The position numbers and the translations under genes were made by a program. DNA of 64,000 nt from Rhytidiadelphus loreus (Eukaryota; Streptophyta; Bryopsida; Hypnales; Hylocomiaceae). Of this stretch, positions 34,297 to 48,636 are shown one piece after another. Below the pieces are notes generated by a model. It did not search any database and was not told the origin of the DNA. It saw only the letters and a list, made by a program, of their open reading frames with translations. The stretch lies in contig OX344764.1 of the NCBI GenBank assembly GCA_947034895.1, positions 10,168,001 through 10,232,000 of the forward strand, given 5' to 3'. Positions within the stretch are counted from its first letter, which is position 1; each line of letters opens with the position of its first letter.

Positions 34297-35494
34297 GTAT
34301 GTGTACGGTTGGTTGATCACTGTATCTTCTCTCTGTCTTCCGAGTTGGCGATAAACCGCGTAGGAAATTGAGCATTTAGCACCTTCTTAGCGTGTAATTT
34401 GGCATAGATCGAGAAGTCGAGGATTGGTGAAGCATTTCTTGGATCGAAACGATCTTTGTAAGTGTTGGCTGCATTAAGAGGTTCCATCCGATCTCCTTCT
34501 TTAGTTAGTCACACAGCGCGGATTTGTATTTGGAGTTTCCTCCTTTCTTGGTACCGTAGACAAGTTTGTGCTCCTTTCTAGTTTCTTCTTTCGAGGGAGG
34601 ACGAAAGTGTTGTGTCAACGGGATCACATGCGCGTTAGGCTTGTAACGAGCGATGGAGAGTAATTTACGAGGCGTGAGGGTACCGATTTACGCCTTTTAA
34701 TTGATTATTTTGTTTGAAATCGGTCATTCTCTGGCCGTTCGAGACGTCGAGGATTGGCATTGTGAAGTTTTTTTGGATTGTTAGGATCTTCGTATGCATT
34801 AAGAGATTTTCTTCATTTGCCAGTCACACCAGATTCCCTCCATTATTCAGTCACAGTGAGCAGACTTGTATTTGGAGTTTCTTCCTTTCTTTGTTGCACT
34901 CGGTCATTCTCTGTTTGTTTGCGGTAAAGTTTCGAATCCTAACTCCTCATCCCTGCGGCATTGTTTCGAAGAACGGTCGACTATTTCAGAATCGATTTTT
35001 CGGATTGCGTTCCTCCTAATTAGTATTGAGGTTGTATCTGTTCTTTCTCCTGATCTTGTTTTCTTTATCTGTAACCTCTCAGATAGAAGCGTTCGAATTG
35101 ACGCTGAGCAACCAAAATCGTTCTCGAAGGCCGTTGATCGTAATAATGCCTTGAGAGGGTCATCGCACTGTTCCTCCCTCCATTATCTTTAGATTCGTCT
35201 GCACTTGTAAATAGAGCGAAGTCCGATCATATGTTTTTACTTCTGAAAGTTTTTCCTGCTGAAACTGGTTCAATGGCGAAGCTTTTCACTCTGACTGCAA
35301 TCTTGAATGCACATCGGAATCCTCACTCCCTTACATATTCGATCTCACTCGTCTTTGATAGGCTCTTGGTAAACTGTAGTAAATTTGAGCCTACGGGTAT
35401 TGACTTCTCCTTTCAAATATACATGTGCATAGTTTTCTTGGAATGTCATCATTTGTGGTATTTTAAGATCTTAGTGTACAGTGTTGTTTGGCAG
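34297..35494 (+). other. Candidate 5'-leader intron
   Basis: A donor GTATGT follows CAACCAG at 34,296 and an acceptor TTTGGCAG ends at 35,494, 90 bases before the start codon at 35,585. The interval is T-rich. This fits a long leader intron, common in plants, but is inferred. Confidence 0.4.
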
Positions 35495-35584
35495 GATCTG
35501 TCACTTCTCTATGTTGGATCAGTGAAAACTTGACGTCTACACATTTCCTTTCAAGGGACACATTCGTCAAGATCTCTCGTAGAG

Positions 35585-35824
35585 ATGGCCGCATACGAAA
35601 GGCAGGAATCAAACGGTTGGGCCGATCAATGGGATAAACACTTCGACGAGGATGTGGGAGGCCAGGGGGGGCGAAAGAGGAGCAGGATGTCCAAGGTTAA
35701 AGCTGCGGCCACCAACAGTGTGGAAATGACAATGAGCGCTGCTACCGTGAGCGCACAGAAAGTGAAGTCCGGCACTTCAACCAGCCTACGTTGGATCAAG
35801 GATAAGGTTCAGCGAAAGAAGTGA
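35585..35824 (+). CDS. Small conserved plant protein of unknown function
   Basis: 79-aa single-exon open frame beginning MAAYERQESNGWADQWD and ending WIKDKVQRKK. The acidic N-terminal GWADQWD motif, a basic KRSRMSK stretch, an Ala/Val/Lys-rich middle (TVSAQKVKSG) and the terminal WIK-K-KK pattern resemble a family of short uncharacterised plant proteins I recall (SGWADQWD...GFKWIKEK). No signal peptide or membrane segment is apparent. The ATG is the first after a stop-rich leader. The local base composition is GC-richer than its surroundings. Function unknown. Confidence 0.65.
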   Translation: MAAYERQESNGWADQWDKHFDEDVGGQGGRKRSRMSKVKAAATNSVEMTMSAATVSAQKVKSGTSTSLRWIKDKVQRKK

Positions 35825-35999
35825 ACTATCTGGATATCCTGTAAGAATCATGCCGTTTTAATTTCATCATTTTGGCTTCGGCGATGGTGGATGTACACGG
35901 ATACTTGTAAAGCGCTATATTGCCCATCCGTTTTGTGTGATCTCATCTCGGACATTGACGAAGACTGAGCGTATTGCATATTGTCGTTGTAATTATTCC

Positions 36000-38900
36000 T
36001 ATTCATGTCGCTCAAGTTGTTATCGGAGGAAATAAGGTGGAGTAGTCTTTCGTCATATTGCTGTAGATGAGGGAAATTGAAAAAGTCTAGCAACAAACCG
36101 AGCAGACTATATGAAGAGCTATACTTGTGTGGTATCAGGTTCACAGGCATTCAAGACCAATATGTGCTATACGAAGCAAATCGTTCAGGGATACTTGAAG
36201 GAGATGTTGGATACAAATGATGATATTCCTCTCATAATTCACGAGAGAGAACCTGCATTATTGCATTTGCAGTGCCCGTTCTTGGTGTTCAAGTATGATG
36301 CTATTTTAGGATAACTTTGTGCATTCCGATTTGAAAGCTGCTTTTGCACTCTATCTTCTTTTGAATTTAGTAATGTACAGGCTCATTCCATTCGGACTCC
36401 GCTGCACTTTCTCGAACTGCCACAATGCGACATGGATTTATATAATTCTGGTCGCATCCACCTCTAATTATAGTATTAATGTGTGCAAATGTCCTTCGTC
36501 GTCTGTGAGCATGTCTCTCAGTTTGGAGATTGTTTGATGTTCTCATACTCTGTCCTTTTTGAGTGTGTTCAGTTTTATTTTAAAGCGATTCATGTTGTAA
36601 GCTTAGCTACCTTTGTAAACAACACGCGCAACAGGGCAAGAACCTTGGCATCTCCAACTTTTTAATGAAAAAATGCACATATAATGTTTGAACCCATCAT
36701 TAAATTCTCTTTGCCCATTGGAATATGCAGTTTTTGGTGGAGTCTGCAACTCCTCCAGCGTTAGAAACTTCATCAGCACCAAAAATTCATGTCACTTAGA
36801 AAGGGAGGGTCACTTGTTAATCCCAAATATTGCAGTTCTAAGACTCCTAGTGTGCAGAAGCAAAAAGAATAGAACGTTATTTACAATGACAACATGTTGA
36901 TAATAGAAGAAAAAGTAGTGTTTTTTAACCCCACAATTATTCACCACTTTTCACTTGAAATCTCAAGTGTGCAACGGATAAAGTGTGGAGAGCATATGAT
37001 ATGTGCCTTCAACTGATTGACACTTTTCAAAGAATCTTTGCAGCTCCGCATTGCAGTTCTTCAATTAGAATCGAATTGTAGCTTCTGATCTTATTTTTCA
37101 TGTTGACTAAAGGTTGATCATCCCCCCAAAATTCAGATCATTTGAATCCACTCATTATGAGAAATCCAAGATTGAATCAGGGGTCCCAAGAAGTTGGGGG
37201 CAATTCCACATTGAAAACCATTTCATTCGAGAAAAAATGGGAGCTTTTTATTTATTTTCAAAATTTTGTAAATTTTAGTGCCACTAGTAATGCGGTCATT
37301 TTTCTAGTCTTTGCAAACTATGTTTCTATTAGTGTGTGATGCTTGATTATATATTCTTCATTATTTGATTAAATTTTTGGCATGTTACATATATTTGAGA
37401 CAATCAATTAAATTAAGTATGTAATTATCAATGTACCTTGATTTTATCCAAATATTAGCATTTATCTTAGCTTCAATTAGACAATGCAACTATTGTTTTG
37501 GTAATTCCTAAAAAGTGAAAAAGAATCTAATTATTTATTATTATAATATAGAATTTGGAACTTATTTTCAATGATTAATTTGAAATTGAAAAAATTGAAA
37601 TCATTTCAGTTTCTTTGATAATGTAGAAAATTCATTAATGGTATTGCCCATTTACTTTCTTACATTCTTACTTGCAAACAATACATTTATTGTAATGCAA
37701 TGTATGTGATACTAAACATTCCACTATAGCTTGAAAATGTCTAAAATCAAAAGCTAGAGAATTAGATCTAAACTTGTGTATATCAGATGAATTTTATAAG
37801 TATTCTTCCTATATGTGCATAGTATTAACATAGCTTTTGTGGGTGTATAACTCCTGGATCCTAGCTACTCTCCATGACAAAGTCATTTGGATATTAATTT
37901 GCAAGCTATAGTGTACCAATTTTTTTTTGTCACAATCCACTACCATTCACTATTTTAAGAACTTCAAAAATTCCTACTAGTCAAATAGCAAAATCTTGTT
38001 ATGGTACATAGAGTCTATTTTACAAAATTTAACATGTGACATCCTAACAATGAGCTCTTTTAGTCTCTATATTTTTTGAATTTTGAAAAAAGATTGAAAG
38101 AAAGACACAAGTGTCAATGTTTCATGCATGTCTTTGCAATCAAAATAAAAGTCAAAGAAATACAACCGGTAGTAAATAAAATGTACAAAACATAAGACTA
38201 AAATGAAGGTGACAAGATTTGAAGGGACCCCCATGTCTTTCACATAATGCACCAAAAATCATTACAAAATGGATCCAAAGTGCTAAAAAACACCATATTG
38301 ACATAAATTGGTCAAATTGGCCAAAAAAACACTAAATAGACCAAACATCAAGGTTCAACAATATAGAAGGGGTGGTTTGGGGAGAGAAAGGAAAGACTTT
38401 TATACTTTTCTTCAAGGACTCACCCCCTCGTTTAACCCCAAGGTCTTTAGCTTTTAATCGCTATTTACTAAAAAGGTCAAATTTATTGATGAACTACACC
38501 CTAACTTTTGGAGAACATCTCAAAATGCCAAACGGATTGTGACCTTGGCTTCAAAAGTCCAATTTTGCCCAAATAACAACTTACCTCCTTTTCCAAAGTC
38601 ATTCGACTTGTAAAGTCAACAAATCATTAAAATAAAAAATTATAAAATCCTAGATGAAGGAATTTGTAATGTTTTTCAAGAATTTTGACTTGCCTTGGGA
38701 TTGTTCAAAGGGTTGTTGGAGTATGAAAAGACTCCTCTTTGACTTCATTTGGATGTCGTAGGCTCTTGTGGCTTTAGTCAAATATTTAACTGAATTTGTT
38801 TTAGGAGATGAAGAAATGGATTGGATTTAGAATTTAAAAATGTTGGAAATTAACCTATGAACTTTCACTAAAGTAAAAAAATTTATTGACCCTCTAGCCA

Positions 38901-41460
38901 AGGCCAATTTACAAGGCAACCTAACAACTATTAAGTGGCACAACACCCTACTAGGATTTTCCTTCGTCACCCTAATTCAAAATTTCAATAAAGGTTGCAT
39001 CTCTCGCACACACAATCACACTTGATTGATTTTTGTCTCCTTCAATCACACTTGATTGTCAATTCTCTCTCTAAATCACTTATATGTTCTAGCTTTTTGC
39101 TCTAGTTTATATCCTTGATTATTTGTCCATGAGTGACAGTGTTTAGGTGTTGGGCAAATCTACTCTTTGGGCATACAAGAAGGTGCCAAAATTTGATTTT
39201 GTGTGTCTCTTTGATGTACTAACCAACCTCCAAAAAATGTGTGGCCCCCAACTTGGGATCTTAGCATCCCAGCTAAATCCTTGGCCCCAAAATGGTGGGA
39301 TTTGGCTTGCTTCAAATCCAGCTGTGGATCTTTGAAGTTTAGAAATCAACAATAACCCTTCTTAAAAGTACACTAAAAAAATTCCAATATAAAACAATAA
39401 AATTCATATTTTCACCCAACCGATTTCTTTAATTTAGAAAATCAATTGAATGTAAAAAATTAAGAGGACATCAATTGACCAAAAAAGGTATATCTAGGAT
39501 ATAACCGATAAAAATAAGAAAAACCTGAGTGAACTTAAATAGAAGTGAAAGTCTACTAAGTTCCACAAAAAACTCCTTGGACTATGCTCTTGCCTTCTCT
39601 CCACAAATCAAACATTAAGTGGCTTGAAAAGATATGCAAGATATAGATGGATAAAGTGACCACTACAATGTACTAAAATTTTGCAAAAAAATTAAAATTG
39701 AAAATTGAGTTTTTTATTTAATTCTGAAAGTACATGTTGAACTATTTTTTCCAACTTTAATTAATTATTCAACATGAAATGAAATGCCGACCCTCATAGC
39801 TAGGTACAATAGTCATATTGATTCATGAAGTTGACAACTTTTTTCACCTTAACTCCTCAAGGCTAACAACTTTTTTGAGAGGGTTTTTCAATGAATTGTC
39901 CTACTTTGAAGTTATTTTGCATTCAGATGTGCTTGAAATTCTTAATTTTAACTGTATAAAAGTAAAGACTACTTTGTCTAAAATGCATGGAATTAATTAT
40001 GGAAAATATTGACTATTGGATTTTTAGATTATAACAATTTTGGATGATCAACTTTATAGGCAAAAATGAGAAGAAAAATTATAAAAAGTTGAATAATGCT
40101 TTTTAATCCCCCCACAAATTGTATTGGAATATAAAACAAATGTAGTATTTTTTTAATTTAAAAAATTGAGAAATAAAAAACCCTCTCAAATTTGTATATA
40201 TTTTCAAATAGAAGGAGTAGAAAGCCAAAATTGACTAAATTGGATCCTACAATATTAAAAAAATATTATATATGCATCAATTTTGGAAATTTAAATATTG
40301 ATACTATTAGCATATTTATTTGAACATTTTCAAAAAATTTGGAGTCATTCTAATTATTTTGTATTCTTGATCACACCAAATTGAACCTTGTATTTTAAAA
40401 TTGCTAAAATAAAAATTTGAAATTTTTTTCTCCAAATCCAATTTTTTGGTGTAGAGTAATGACTAGAAATGTCCAAGAAAATGTTTTTTTTTCCATCCCT
40501 ACTATTCCTTTCATTGGAAAAACATTAGTTTGCTCTTTTTCTTTTATTAGATTACATTTCCTAAATAAAATTTCAAAACTTCTCACATTGAAATTTTGAA
40601 AATAGAAAAATGCAACAAGTATGTCAACTTGTTACTCTACAAGATCCTAGTTTACAAAATATTGAGATTTGTTTCATCCTAAGAAGAATTTGCCATTAAA
40701 AATTTGAAGAGACACATTGTGTGCTCGTAGTCTTGAGGGGTTACCCCCTAACTTAAAGGACAATTGTTTATTGAATAAACAATTAAAAATCTGGGTAGGT
40801 TCTTATGAAGTTATTTGTGGTTAGATGTTCATGAAATTTTGACACAAGGTGTGAACATATACCCCTTCAGTGGAAATTTAGTTTTTTTTTGATCGGGTGC
40901 TTGGATCAAAAGATATGCTACCCTAAATTTTTTTGATAGCTTGGGCAGCTTTAGGTAGCTTTTGCAAACCTCTGCCTTTACTTCTAAAATTTAGTAGGTA
41001 TGTAACTTACATGATACACGATGCAAATATAAAAAATAATAACCATGTGTAGTGTGAAAGTCTCACTTTAGGAGGAGTTAAAGGTTGTTGGCCCTATTGG
41101 GCAAGGTTGAAAAAAAACTTTTTCATCTAACTTCAAACGTTATAATCTTTCAATCCATGTAGTCAAAGTTTCTGAAATTTTTTCTACACATTCCCATAGT
41201 AGTCTAATAAAAATTTGTACGTTTGAATATTGAAAAATTATTATTATTTTTCTCATTGCCCTAGAAAGTGACATTTTTTCACAATTTTGCTCAAAATATG
41301 CCTCCAAGGACTTTATGGGTTAAGGAAAAACTCAAGAACTAATTATTTACAATGAGATGATCAAACTTAAAATTTTTGAATTCGTAATTGAAACCAAGAA
41401 CTTCAAATTAGCTAGGTTTACCTGAGAAATACAAAATTAATCACCACAAACCTAGGACAA
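36000..41460. other. Long AT-rich intergenic stretch
   Basis: After the small gene (3' UTR probably ends before 36,700) no gene or complete element was recognised. Only short frames that look random. Confidence 0.45.
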
Positions 41461-41847
41461 ATTTTTACATTTAACCACCATGGTGAAAAAATTGGAGATT
41501 TGCATCTCACCTTCTCGAAGTCAGCTTTTGGAAGGAGTCAGTTGTGGCAAGTCAGAGCCAGACCTGGCCGGGTGGTGGCCGGGCCGGGCCAGGCGACCCG
41601 CTTGCGTCCCTTTCCGTTCTATTTTCGATCACCCTGAAGGGTTTTGTTGTCTGCGGGGGATCCTCTTCGCTCGTGCAACAGGAGTCGAAGGCTGTGGCGC
41701 CATAGCCAACTCGCCATCCTTCTCCCGTCCGGTTGCTCCTGCACACCAGATTCCACAAACTGTAAAGGAGTTTGTCGCGACGGAGAATACAAGCCCTTAT
41801 AAGATTCGCGTGACGACGCCGTGGCTGGTGCAGCACTGGCAGGAGGG

Positions 41848-44800
41848 ATGGCGACGATGGCGATGGTGGACGAGCCTCTGTACCCCATAGCCATTCTGAT
41901 CGACGAGCTCAAGAACGATGACATCCAACTGCGCTTGAACTCGATCCGGCGCCTGTCCACCATCGCGCGCGCCTTGGGGGAGGATCGCACTCGCAAGGAG
42001 CTCATTCCGTTTCTGAGTGAGAATAACGACGATGACGATGAGGTGTTGCTGGCAATGGCGGACGAGCTCGGAGGGTTCATTCCGCATGTCGGAGGGGTGG
42101 AGTTCGCGAACGTGCTGTTGCCGCCGCTGGAGTCGCTGTGTACGGTGGAGGAGACTGTGGTGAGGGACAAGGCCGTGGAGAGCTTGTGCAAGGTTGGAGC
42201 GCAGATGAAGGAGCGCGACGTCGTGGAGTGGTTCATTCCTCTTGTTAAGGTCGGTATTGGTTGGCACTGGCTCGCCTCTATAATGTGAGATGATTGATAT
42301 TGTGTTTCTTCAACTGAATATTTGACTGCTGCAAATCTTTTATTGTGTGAGGATTGATTCCACGACGCATTTCGATTAGGGTTCACAGAATATGTCATAT
42401 TAGAGAAGTGAGACAATATTGCGTGCTCCGCAAGGATTCTACAACATTTTATTAGGGCACCCGGTGAGCGCGGAAGTTTCGATTGGGATTTTAGCGAGGG
42501 AATTTTTAGGGCTTCGGTTGCTAATCTGTGTTCTAGGGTTTCGACATACGTTCATGTCAGATTCAGCACTTTGCCTGTCATCCAATTTCCACGTCACATT
42601 TCATGAGTTACGACCAATCACAAGATGACACGTGTCTATTGGGACTGAAATTTTGACTCTAAAGTAAGGTATCGTGAGGGAGTTCGCAACGCGGTTACTG
42701 TGGGGAAGAAGAGACCTTTACCCAGGGGATCAATGCGGTAGTATGAGAGCGTTAGGTCTTAGTTTGGAGATTGGTTTCTGCTGCAAGTAGGGCAGTTTAT
42801 GGTATTCTTTGAGTCCCTGCAACGGTTTGCTTTTGTTGACTTTTTGTGTTTCCCTATGGATGACAACAGAGGCTTGGTGCTGGGGAATGGTTCACCGCAA
42901 GAGTGTCAGCCTGCGGGCTTTTCCATATTGCTTACCCTAGTGCTCCGGAGCTTCTTCGGTCTGAGTTGCGTTCTGTTTACAATCAGCTCTGTCACGATGA
43001 TATGCCCATGGTGCGACGATCAGCTGCGCTGAATTTGGGCAAATTTGCGGCGACAGTTGAACCAATGTATCTAAAGACAGATATTATGACCTTCTTCAGG
43101 GATCTTACTCAAGATGGTAAGTGTGCTATTCTTAGAGGATTTTAGTGCTGTGCATTTCAGAGAATTCTTCGAACTGGACTAGTATTAAATGGTGGAAGTG
43201 TATAATTGGGAATTGATCAGCACACACTCGCTCTCTTTCATGACTTAGATTCCCTTGCAATGCTCTACAAATATTTGTTGTCGGGAGTTTCATCGATGTT
43301 ATCACAACCACGTGGTTAGTGTGCACCATTTATGTTGGAAGTTTCTGCTGGTGCACACATGTGGGAAATGAAAGTGGCAACGCTAGATTTCAAGATTCTC
43401 CTAGATGTCGATGGGTCCATGGTTGATGGAGCGAGATGGTTGCAGATCAAGACTCAGTGAGACTTCTAGCTGTGGAGGGTTGTGCTGCATTGGGCAAGCT
43501 TCTGGAGCCTGCTGATTGCGTGGCAAATGTTCTCCCTGTTATAGTGAGCTTCTCACAGGTAGGGTTTTGCTGACCGTCTTTTCAACACCCTACTTTTTTC
43601 AGGTCGTTCCTTTCAGATCGCTCTCACTTGGCATTTCCCTCTCTGCTATTGGACATAAACAGTGTGGTTGGAGTATATTCGAATATACTCGTTAGGCCAA
43701 TTCTTCCTTGACATCTCCAACTTTCTTCTGAACACTTCCTAGATAGAGGGTGCCTTCTAACAGTGTATGTTGGGTTCCCATAGGAATTAAGGACTATCTA
43801 AGGCTGATTTATTTCAGGACTAGCTATGGTCCTTCATCAGTCACAATCAAGAGCAGTTTTGATACGATTCACTTTTCAACGCAGAAGTCTTCTACTGTCA
43901 TATGTAGAATTAGAGAATTAGTGGTTTCAGAGAATTAGTGCACGATTGTGAACATCTCTGAAACCACTAATTGACCACTAATTCTCTGGAACCAATACTC
44001 AGTATACATGTTTTTCTTTCGGGTTCCAGGACAAATCATGGCGGGTGCGTTACATGGTGGCCAACCAGTTGTATGAGCTTTGTGAGGCAGTTGGTTCAGA
44101 GCCAACCAGGTGCTTATCTAAGAACTATGCTGTATTAATCATTCCACTGTAGTGGAGTTCTTTGGCTTTGTTAGGATGTAACAATGTGGGCTTTACTGGG
44201 ATTCGATTTTGAACTCTGGGTTCTTGTGAGAAAGAAGTCGAAAATATATATAGATTTTCCAGGAAATTGCTTTTTTTAGTGAAGATGCTCTAGCAAAATT
44301 GAGGATTTTTGAGGAAATTTATGTTTTAATATGATCACATATATGAATTTGTGAGTTTCTTGATTTTGGAACTGATGTGGTCATGTGTGCTCGACTTCTA
44401 GGACTGAGCTAGTACCAGCATATGTACGTCTACTACGCGATAATGAAGCAGAGGTGCGTATTGCTGCAGCTGGTAAAGTGACTAAATTCTGCGGGATTGT
44501 CAGTCCTCAGGTTGCACAACAACATATTCTTCCGTGTGTGAAGGTATGTTTTCTGTCCTGAATTGAAGAAGCTTGATCTTTTATCAACTTGTGCGTCTAG
44601 TAACTTTTTATGTACAGTTGGTCTCTAACCCAGACAATTTCTGGCAACAATGTTACAGGAGTTGTCAACTGATTCATCACAACATGTACGAGCTGCTCTT
44701 GCATCAGTCATCATGGGCATGGCACCGTTGTTAGGGAAGGTTAGTCAATCTATCTTAATATATCGTTTGTCTGAGAATTTTTTTTCTGTATGTACTTTTG

Positions 44801-46677
44801 ACAAGGAGCATTTTTCTTCCACTGTCTCATTGATCTTCGTACGGCCAGAACCAGCATTAACAATCAGTCTTTGATACGTCTATTCCCTTTCAACAATGGG
44901 AAAGCCTTATGAGAAATTTCTTGTAGCTCATATCAATGTATTTTTGATGGCATTTTGCAGGAAGCCACCATCGAGCAACTCCTGCCCATATTTCTCTCAC
45001 TCTTGAAGGATGAATTTCCAGATGTACGGTTAAACATCATTAGCAAGCTAGACCAAGTTAATCAAGTAAGGGTTTATTTCTATTATCGAAGAGCATCACG
45101 TTGCAATTCTTCATTCTGATAAATCTGTTGACTCTGACCTATTTACATCTTACCATCCTTCCAAATTGTAGTTCTCTATCTACTACCTTCAGTTATTAAG
45201 ATTGCCAATGATGAGGAAGAAGAACGATTCTAAGTTTTGAGCTTTTTGTTTGCAGGTGATAGGTATTGACTTGTTATCCCAGTCACTGTTGCCAGCTATT
45301 GTTGAGTTAGCTGAGGACCGGCATTGGCGTGTCCGTCTTGCCATAATTGAGTACATTCCGTTATTGGCCAGCCAATTAGGTGTCGACTTTTTTGATGACA
45401 AACTGGGTACTCTATGTATGCAGTGGCTTGGCGACCAGGTGCACATATTACCAATTTATAACAAGCTATGGATTAATGTTTTTCATTTGTTTGGAAGATA
45501 CAAAAAGAAGTAATGCGGATGAGTGCCTCTCAAGCGAAGGATGCTTATGATTGTATAGGAATAGTGGTCACTTACTTACGAGTGTGTACGTCTGTTTTCC
45601 GCCCTTCTAACCATTGTTAGGATGAACAGGTGTACTCTATCCGAGAGGCAGCTGCGAACAATCTTAAACGCCTTGCTGAAGAGTTCGGCCCCGAGTGGGC
45701 ATTACTACACATTATTCCTCAGGTACTTACCGAATTTGATTGCTGTGAGGTTTCTACTTTGGAAATATTAGTATTGCAGTAGTGACTTTTGTTTTAAGTG
45801 ATAGGTTGCGCATGTTTCCTGACGATCTTCTGGGAGTCGCAGGTGATGGATAAGATCAACAATCCTCACTACTTGTACCGCATGACAGTTCTTGTGGCGA
45901 TTTCTCTCCTTGCTCCTGTAGTTGGTGCAGAATCTACCTGCCAGACAATGTTGCCAGTAGTCATCAATGCTGCAAAAGACAGGTGCAGTTACTTTCCTTC
46001 CCTAGTAATGGAAGCTGACTATTTCTGATTATTTTATTAGTACAGTGTTTTTTTTGTGGGTGTCAAAGTAGAGATTTTGTACTGAATTTTCTCTCTGTTT
46101 TGAGTTGACAGGGTTCCAAATATCAAGTTTAATGTCGCCAAAATGCTTCAATCCATGATACCTATTGTTGATTCCACTGTAAGCTCACAACTTTCTCCCT
46201 ATGGCATCTCTAATGTTGTGCCTTTTAATCGAGTAACATGGTAGAAAGAGAGAACCGGCTGTATAGTATGCAAGTTTGATGCTTCGAACTACTACAAAGA
46301 AGTGGTCAGGAGGTTGTAGACAGGGTATTCATATCTAAATCTTAGTGTGATCAGTTGATTTTAGGAGTCTTTCTAAATCACGAAAACCGTTTTTATTGGT
46401 TTTTGAAGCTCAGCTGTATCTCAGTATCGGTGCATATGCTAACATCAAATATGACTGAATTATACCTTCTATGGCAAGGATCAAATCAAGTAACAAACCA
46501 TAGCTTTCGTTGTAAAATGGTAGCATCAAGTTGATCTTGCTGACACCAATTTCTTTTCAGGTTGTGGAGCAAACGATTCGACCGTGCTTGTTAGAACTTC
46601 AGGAAGACGCTGATGTGGATGTCCGATTTTTTGCTGGCCAGGCTCTGCAAGCCTGTGATCAAGTCATGTGTGCTTAA
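41848..46677 (+). CDS. PP2AA: PP2A 65-kDa scaffolding subunit A (12 exons)
   Basis: HEAT-repeat scaffold that holds the catalytic C and regulatory B subunits of protein phosphatase 2A (cytosol and nucleus). Exons: 41848-42249, 42870-43116, 43446-43558, 44030-44109, 44402-44543, 44659-44739, 44961-45065, 45256-45438, 45630-45722, 45843-45982, 46112-46178, 46561-46677; all GT-AG, phases consistent, total 589 aa (family about 587). It begins [20 protein letters not shown], and HEAT repeats run the full length: [73 protein letters not shown]. The ATG at 41,848 is first; 41,857 or 41,863 are in-frame alternatives nearer the usual MAMVDEP/MVDEP start. The terminal residues QVMCA differ from what I recall in relatives (QVMMSS). 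Apparently intact and functional. Confidence 0.95.
43917..43971. repeat. Hairpin in PP2A-A intron 3
   Basis: ATTAGTGGTTTCAGAGA (43,917-43,933) is exactly inverted at 43,955-43,971. A further CCACTAATTCTCT copy follows at about 43,975, so the stem can also form with an alternative partner. Confidence 0.8.
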
Positions 46678-48480
46678 CTCGAATTACATACTGCAGGACT
46701 TTATTCCTCAATGGCTGCAGTGTTCTTCCAGCAAGCTTGGCATGATGTTTAGGAATTTCTCTTGCTAGTTCCTTAGTTTTCCCACACTAGTTTTGAAGTA
46801 GTGTACCAGCGTGCTCGAGTTCCAAGTAGAAGGAATCAGCTGTGAAGTGCAAATTTGGCTTCGCAAGTGGAGAACCCATCTAGTCGATGAACGAGTTATT
46901 GTAAAACTAGGCAAACCGACAGGGCTCCCTTCAGTTCTTCATCCACTAAAGGCCAACTAGTGAATGTGCCTTTATTAAATCTGATCCACATCTGTATTTA
47001 CTCTTGTTTGTATATCTTCTACAGGAGGATTCTAGTGAAATGAAGCCTGACTTCGCAAGTGCGGACTTTCAAGTTGTGGTTAGTTTCGGAATTTTTGCCG
47101 ATTGGCTTGTTTTGCGCTTTGGTTTGACTGAATCAGTACACATTCCTGACTGTATGGTTTTGCTAACTCTGTTTAGCAACTTAAGATGCCGTCGGTGACA
47201 GTCATTTTTATGGGGTTCGGGTTCGTTCTTATCCACGATAAGTTTGCACGGAACTTGTATGCAAATTTGATACCAATTGCTCTCAACAAAGAACTTTCAG
47301 TCCATGTTGTAGCAACAAGGACCATTAGTATACTCGTTATTGGAAATGGCACCTGCATTTTGTATATGGTGGTTCACAAACATAGAAGATTTTGGTCGAT
47401 TTTGAAAATTTATTACATGACTTGGTAAATCTTGATTGGTAGGTTTTAGTATGAGATCTCCCTATCAATAACTATCCTTCACACAAAATATTTATTTTGG
47501 TAGTCTCTACTTTGTCTCTTTTCGTGCAACACAAACTAAGGGAGAAAGTAGGGATATGTTGCTACCAAAACCTCATGTGCTTCATGTACCATTGTAAATT
47601 ATGCAATTTAGAAGATTGCCAATTGGAGCAATGCTTTAGAACTAGGAGAGAAGATTAAATTGGGATGGTATTGAGTATAGGGTTTTGGAGAGGGTTTTGG
47701 AGACTTATTAATTTGAGTTCCTCTACAATTTGTGCCAATAATATACATTTACTTTCATTGAGTTTAATAATTCTTTTTGTATTGTGGCTTGTTGGTTGTA
47801 TATTACCATTTTTCTATTATAAAATATAAAATGTTGATGTCTAGGGTGAAGAAAAGTAATTTTAGGAAATAGTGTTTGATCATTTTGATGTTTTAGGTTT
47901 CTATATTTTTGCTAATATTTCTAGTTTTTTTTTCTATTTAATTAGATATTGCATCCTAATAGCTCTTTTGTCAAGGGGGTTGATTGGTTGGGTCAAATGA
48001 TAGTACCATACCATTGGAAACCTTACAAAATAGAGAATTATTCAATTTTGGTTTTATATTTTAATTGTTGATAAATATTAGTTAGTGCAATGATAGATTC
48101 TATCATATAAATGTGGTCTATAGGTTAGAGTTTATATTTTTTGTTTGAAAGTTGTTACAACATTATTCTTCTAAGTTGCTCTTTATAATACTTCGCATTT
48201 TTGGAAGTTGTGGACTACCTAAGGCCTTGAAACAATGGACCTATTACCTAGAAGATGTGAGATATGTGTCAGAAGAATTTGTTGTAAAAAAATGACCAAT
48301 TGCATTTCTTTATTCTACAAGAACCTTAAAAAGTCATTTGTCAAACATTTTTTGTACTTTGTTGTATTATAGGGTTAAAATCATGTTCATTCAAACTAAT
48401 TTCGAAATTGTGTTCCAAATCTCTATGAGAGGGTTGAAAGTCATTTCAAAATCATATTTGAAACTTTATGAAGGGGACTA
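46678..48480. other. Downstream of PP2A-A
   Basis: 3' UTR and AT-rich intergenic DNA; no further gene recognised. Confidence 0.45.
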
Positions 48481-48636
48481 AGGTAAACTACCCCATTACG
48501 GACATAATGGAAGCAAGCCCATTGTAGGCAGAATTATGATAGCGGTATACATTTCAAAACTTGAATGTACACCACCATTACAATTTTGCCCACAATGGAC
48601 TTGCTCCCATTCAATCTGTAATGGAATAGTTTACCT
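48481..48636. mobile_element. Full-length foldback MITE, 156 bp, TA-flanked
   Basis: The two halves are inverted copies of each other along nearly the whole length, starting AGGTAAACTACCCCATTAC and ending AATAGTTTACCT, with TA at 48,479-48,480 and 48,637-48,638. Stowaway/mariner-like. Confidence 0.75.

Noticed and set aside
41480..41847. Upstream frame and in-frame GTG extension ahead of PP2A-A
   Set aside because: The PP2A-A start is well explained by the ATG at 41,848; known relatives begin at MVDEP or slightly before.
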